From Acidimicrobiaceae bacterium (GTDB lineage Bacteria > Actinomycetota > Acidimicrobiia > Acidimicrobiales > Palsa-688), in NCBI GenBank assembly GCA_030838025.1, contig JAUTXM010000062.1, forward strand, positions 1 through 6,473: DNA of 6,473 nt, read 5' to 3'. The position numbers and the translations under genes are program-made. Position 1 is the first letter of the stretch, and the number at the start of each line of letters is the position of its first letter. Below the pieces are notes generated by a model that worked only from the letters and a program-made list of their open reading frames with translations, had not been told where the DNA came from and made no database searches. Of the stretch, positions 6,172 through 6,473 are shown one piece after another.

Positions 6172-6181
6172 CGCGGCGTCA
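6169..6181. repeat. 13-bp palindrome containing both convergent stop codons
   Basis: TGACGCGGCGTCA has perfect 6-bp arms around a central G. The plus-strand gene stops with TGA at 6169-6171, and the minus-strand gene stops with TGA read from 6181 to 6179. It could form a short hairpin in either transcript, but there is no T-run, so a terminator is not established. Confidence 0.6.
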
Positions 6182-6473
6182 CGGCGCCGCCGGAAGGGCG
6201 CACAAGACGGTGGGCCGCAGCGACCAGAAGTGCCCGACCGTCCCTGTCGGGCATTGGTCGGCGGCGGTGACCTCGGCGAGGATCTGGCCGTGGTTCGAGG
6301 TACAAGGCACGATCGTCGCCGGCTGCGCCGTGCCCGATCCCGACAGGCACCTTCCCACCGGCCGGATCGCCGAGCTCCCTGGGGCGGTATCCACCGGCGC
6401 CGGCGGCGAGGTGACCCGTGTCGAGGCCGGTGCACCCCCCGGTGTCGTGACCGGTGCACCCCCCTGTGTCGTG
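6179..6473 (-). CDS. C-terminal part of a probably extracytoplasmic protein with Thr/Pro/Gly linker (5' end outside window)
   Basis: On the minus strand a frame is open from the right edge to TGA at 6179, giving about 97 residues. It begins with a Thr/Pro/Gly/Ala-rich linker containing two 8-residue repeats (TTQGGAPV, TTPGGAPA), typical of flexible segments outside the membrane. Then comes a small domain with CLSG, VPCTSNHGQILAEV, ADQCP and TVLCALP. The four cysteines and the V-P-C-x3-H pattern followed by CP and a final LC resemble C-terminal domains of actinobacterial membrane-anchored proteins of the septum-formation-like type, and pairing into disulfides is likely. That family link is from memory and tentative. 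A GTG at 6394 is in frame but sits in the middle of the linker, and the repeat-bearing frame continues beyond it, so I treat the gene as cut by the window edge. It converges on the membrane protein gene with 7 bp between stops. Confidence 0.6.
   Translation of the reverse strand, partial: TTQGGAPVTTPGGAPASTRVTSPPAPVDTAPGSSAIRPVGRCLSGSGTAQPATIVPCTSNHGQILAEVTAADQCPTGTVGHFWSLRPTVLCALPAAP
6427..6473 (-). repeat. 24-bp tandem repeat coding for an 8-residue repeat
   Basis: Two copies (6427-6450 and 6451-6473, the second cut by the edge) agree at 22 of 23 comparable bases. A period of 24 keeps the frame of the minus-strand gene and yields TTxGGAPx. More copies may lie beyond the window. Confidence 0.65.

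Noticed and set aside
4459..6459. 666-codon open frame on the minus strand
   Set aside because: It is antisense to the whole membrane protein gene, and its product is Arg/Asp/Gly-rich and low in complexity. The plus-strand frame shows membrane helices and conserved-looking motifs.
6427..6473. Subterminal repeats of an insertion sequence
   Set aside because: The 24-bp period keeps a minus-strand frame open and encodes a sensible linker. No transposase or terminal inverted repeat is visible in the window.

Overview
The base composition is strongly GC-rich, most codons end in G or C, and several starts are GTG. Together with a recognisable DprE1/DprE2 pair, this points to an actinobacterium (Actinomycetota). 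The neighbourhood is not the classical mycobacterial one: no aftA or emb genes follow dprE2. This suggests a lineage outside the best studied Mycobacteriales, but the exact group cannot be fixed from this window.

Left block (1-2046, plus strand). The C-terminal half of dprE1 (FAD oxidase, cut by the window edge), a complete dprE2 (NAD(P)-dependent reductase) and a HAD-IB phosphatase-like gene lie close together, with gaps of 40 and 12 nt, and look like one operon. DprE1 and DprE2 jointly epimerise polyprenyl-phosphoryl-ribose to polyprenyl-phosphoryl-arabinose (DPA), the lipid donor for cell-surface arabinofuranose. The HAD protein is a plausible candidate for the phosphatase that makes the DprE1 substrate. 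At the position of mycobacterial DprE1 Cys387, the residue attacked by benzothiazinones, this protein has Ala.

Middle (2047-2464). This is a 418-nt non-coding gap holding a compact repeat cluster: a perfect 14-bp inverted repeat bounding 84 bp, an 18-bp-period tandem copy inside it, and short direct repeats. Its role is unknown; it may be regulatory or a small palindromic element.

Right block (2465-6171, plus strand). The first gene encodes a secreted or membrane-anchored protein that joins a PLL-like beta-propeller repeat region to a beta-lactamase-fold serine hydrolase domain. It retains the SxxK, SDN and KNG motifs but has a shortened core and no Omega-loop Glu. After 17 nt comes a large multi-pass membrane protein with GT-C glycosyltransferase-like features. 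A lipid-linked sugar donor, a GT-C-like protein and a secreted wall-active-type hydrolase fit a cell-envelope glycan region, but that link is inferred.

Right edge (6179-6473, minus strand). This is the C-terminal end of a convergent gene encoding a Thr/Pro/Gly/Ala linker with an 8-residue tandem repeat, followed by a small Cys-containing, probably extracytoplasmic domain. The two convergent stop codons sit at the two ends of one 13-bp palindrome.
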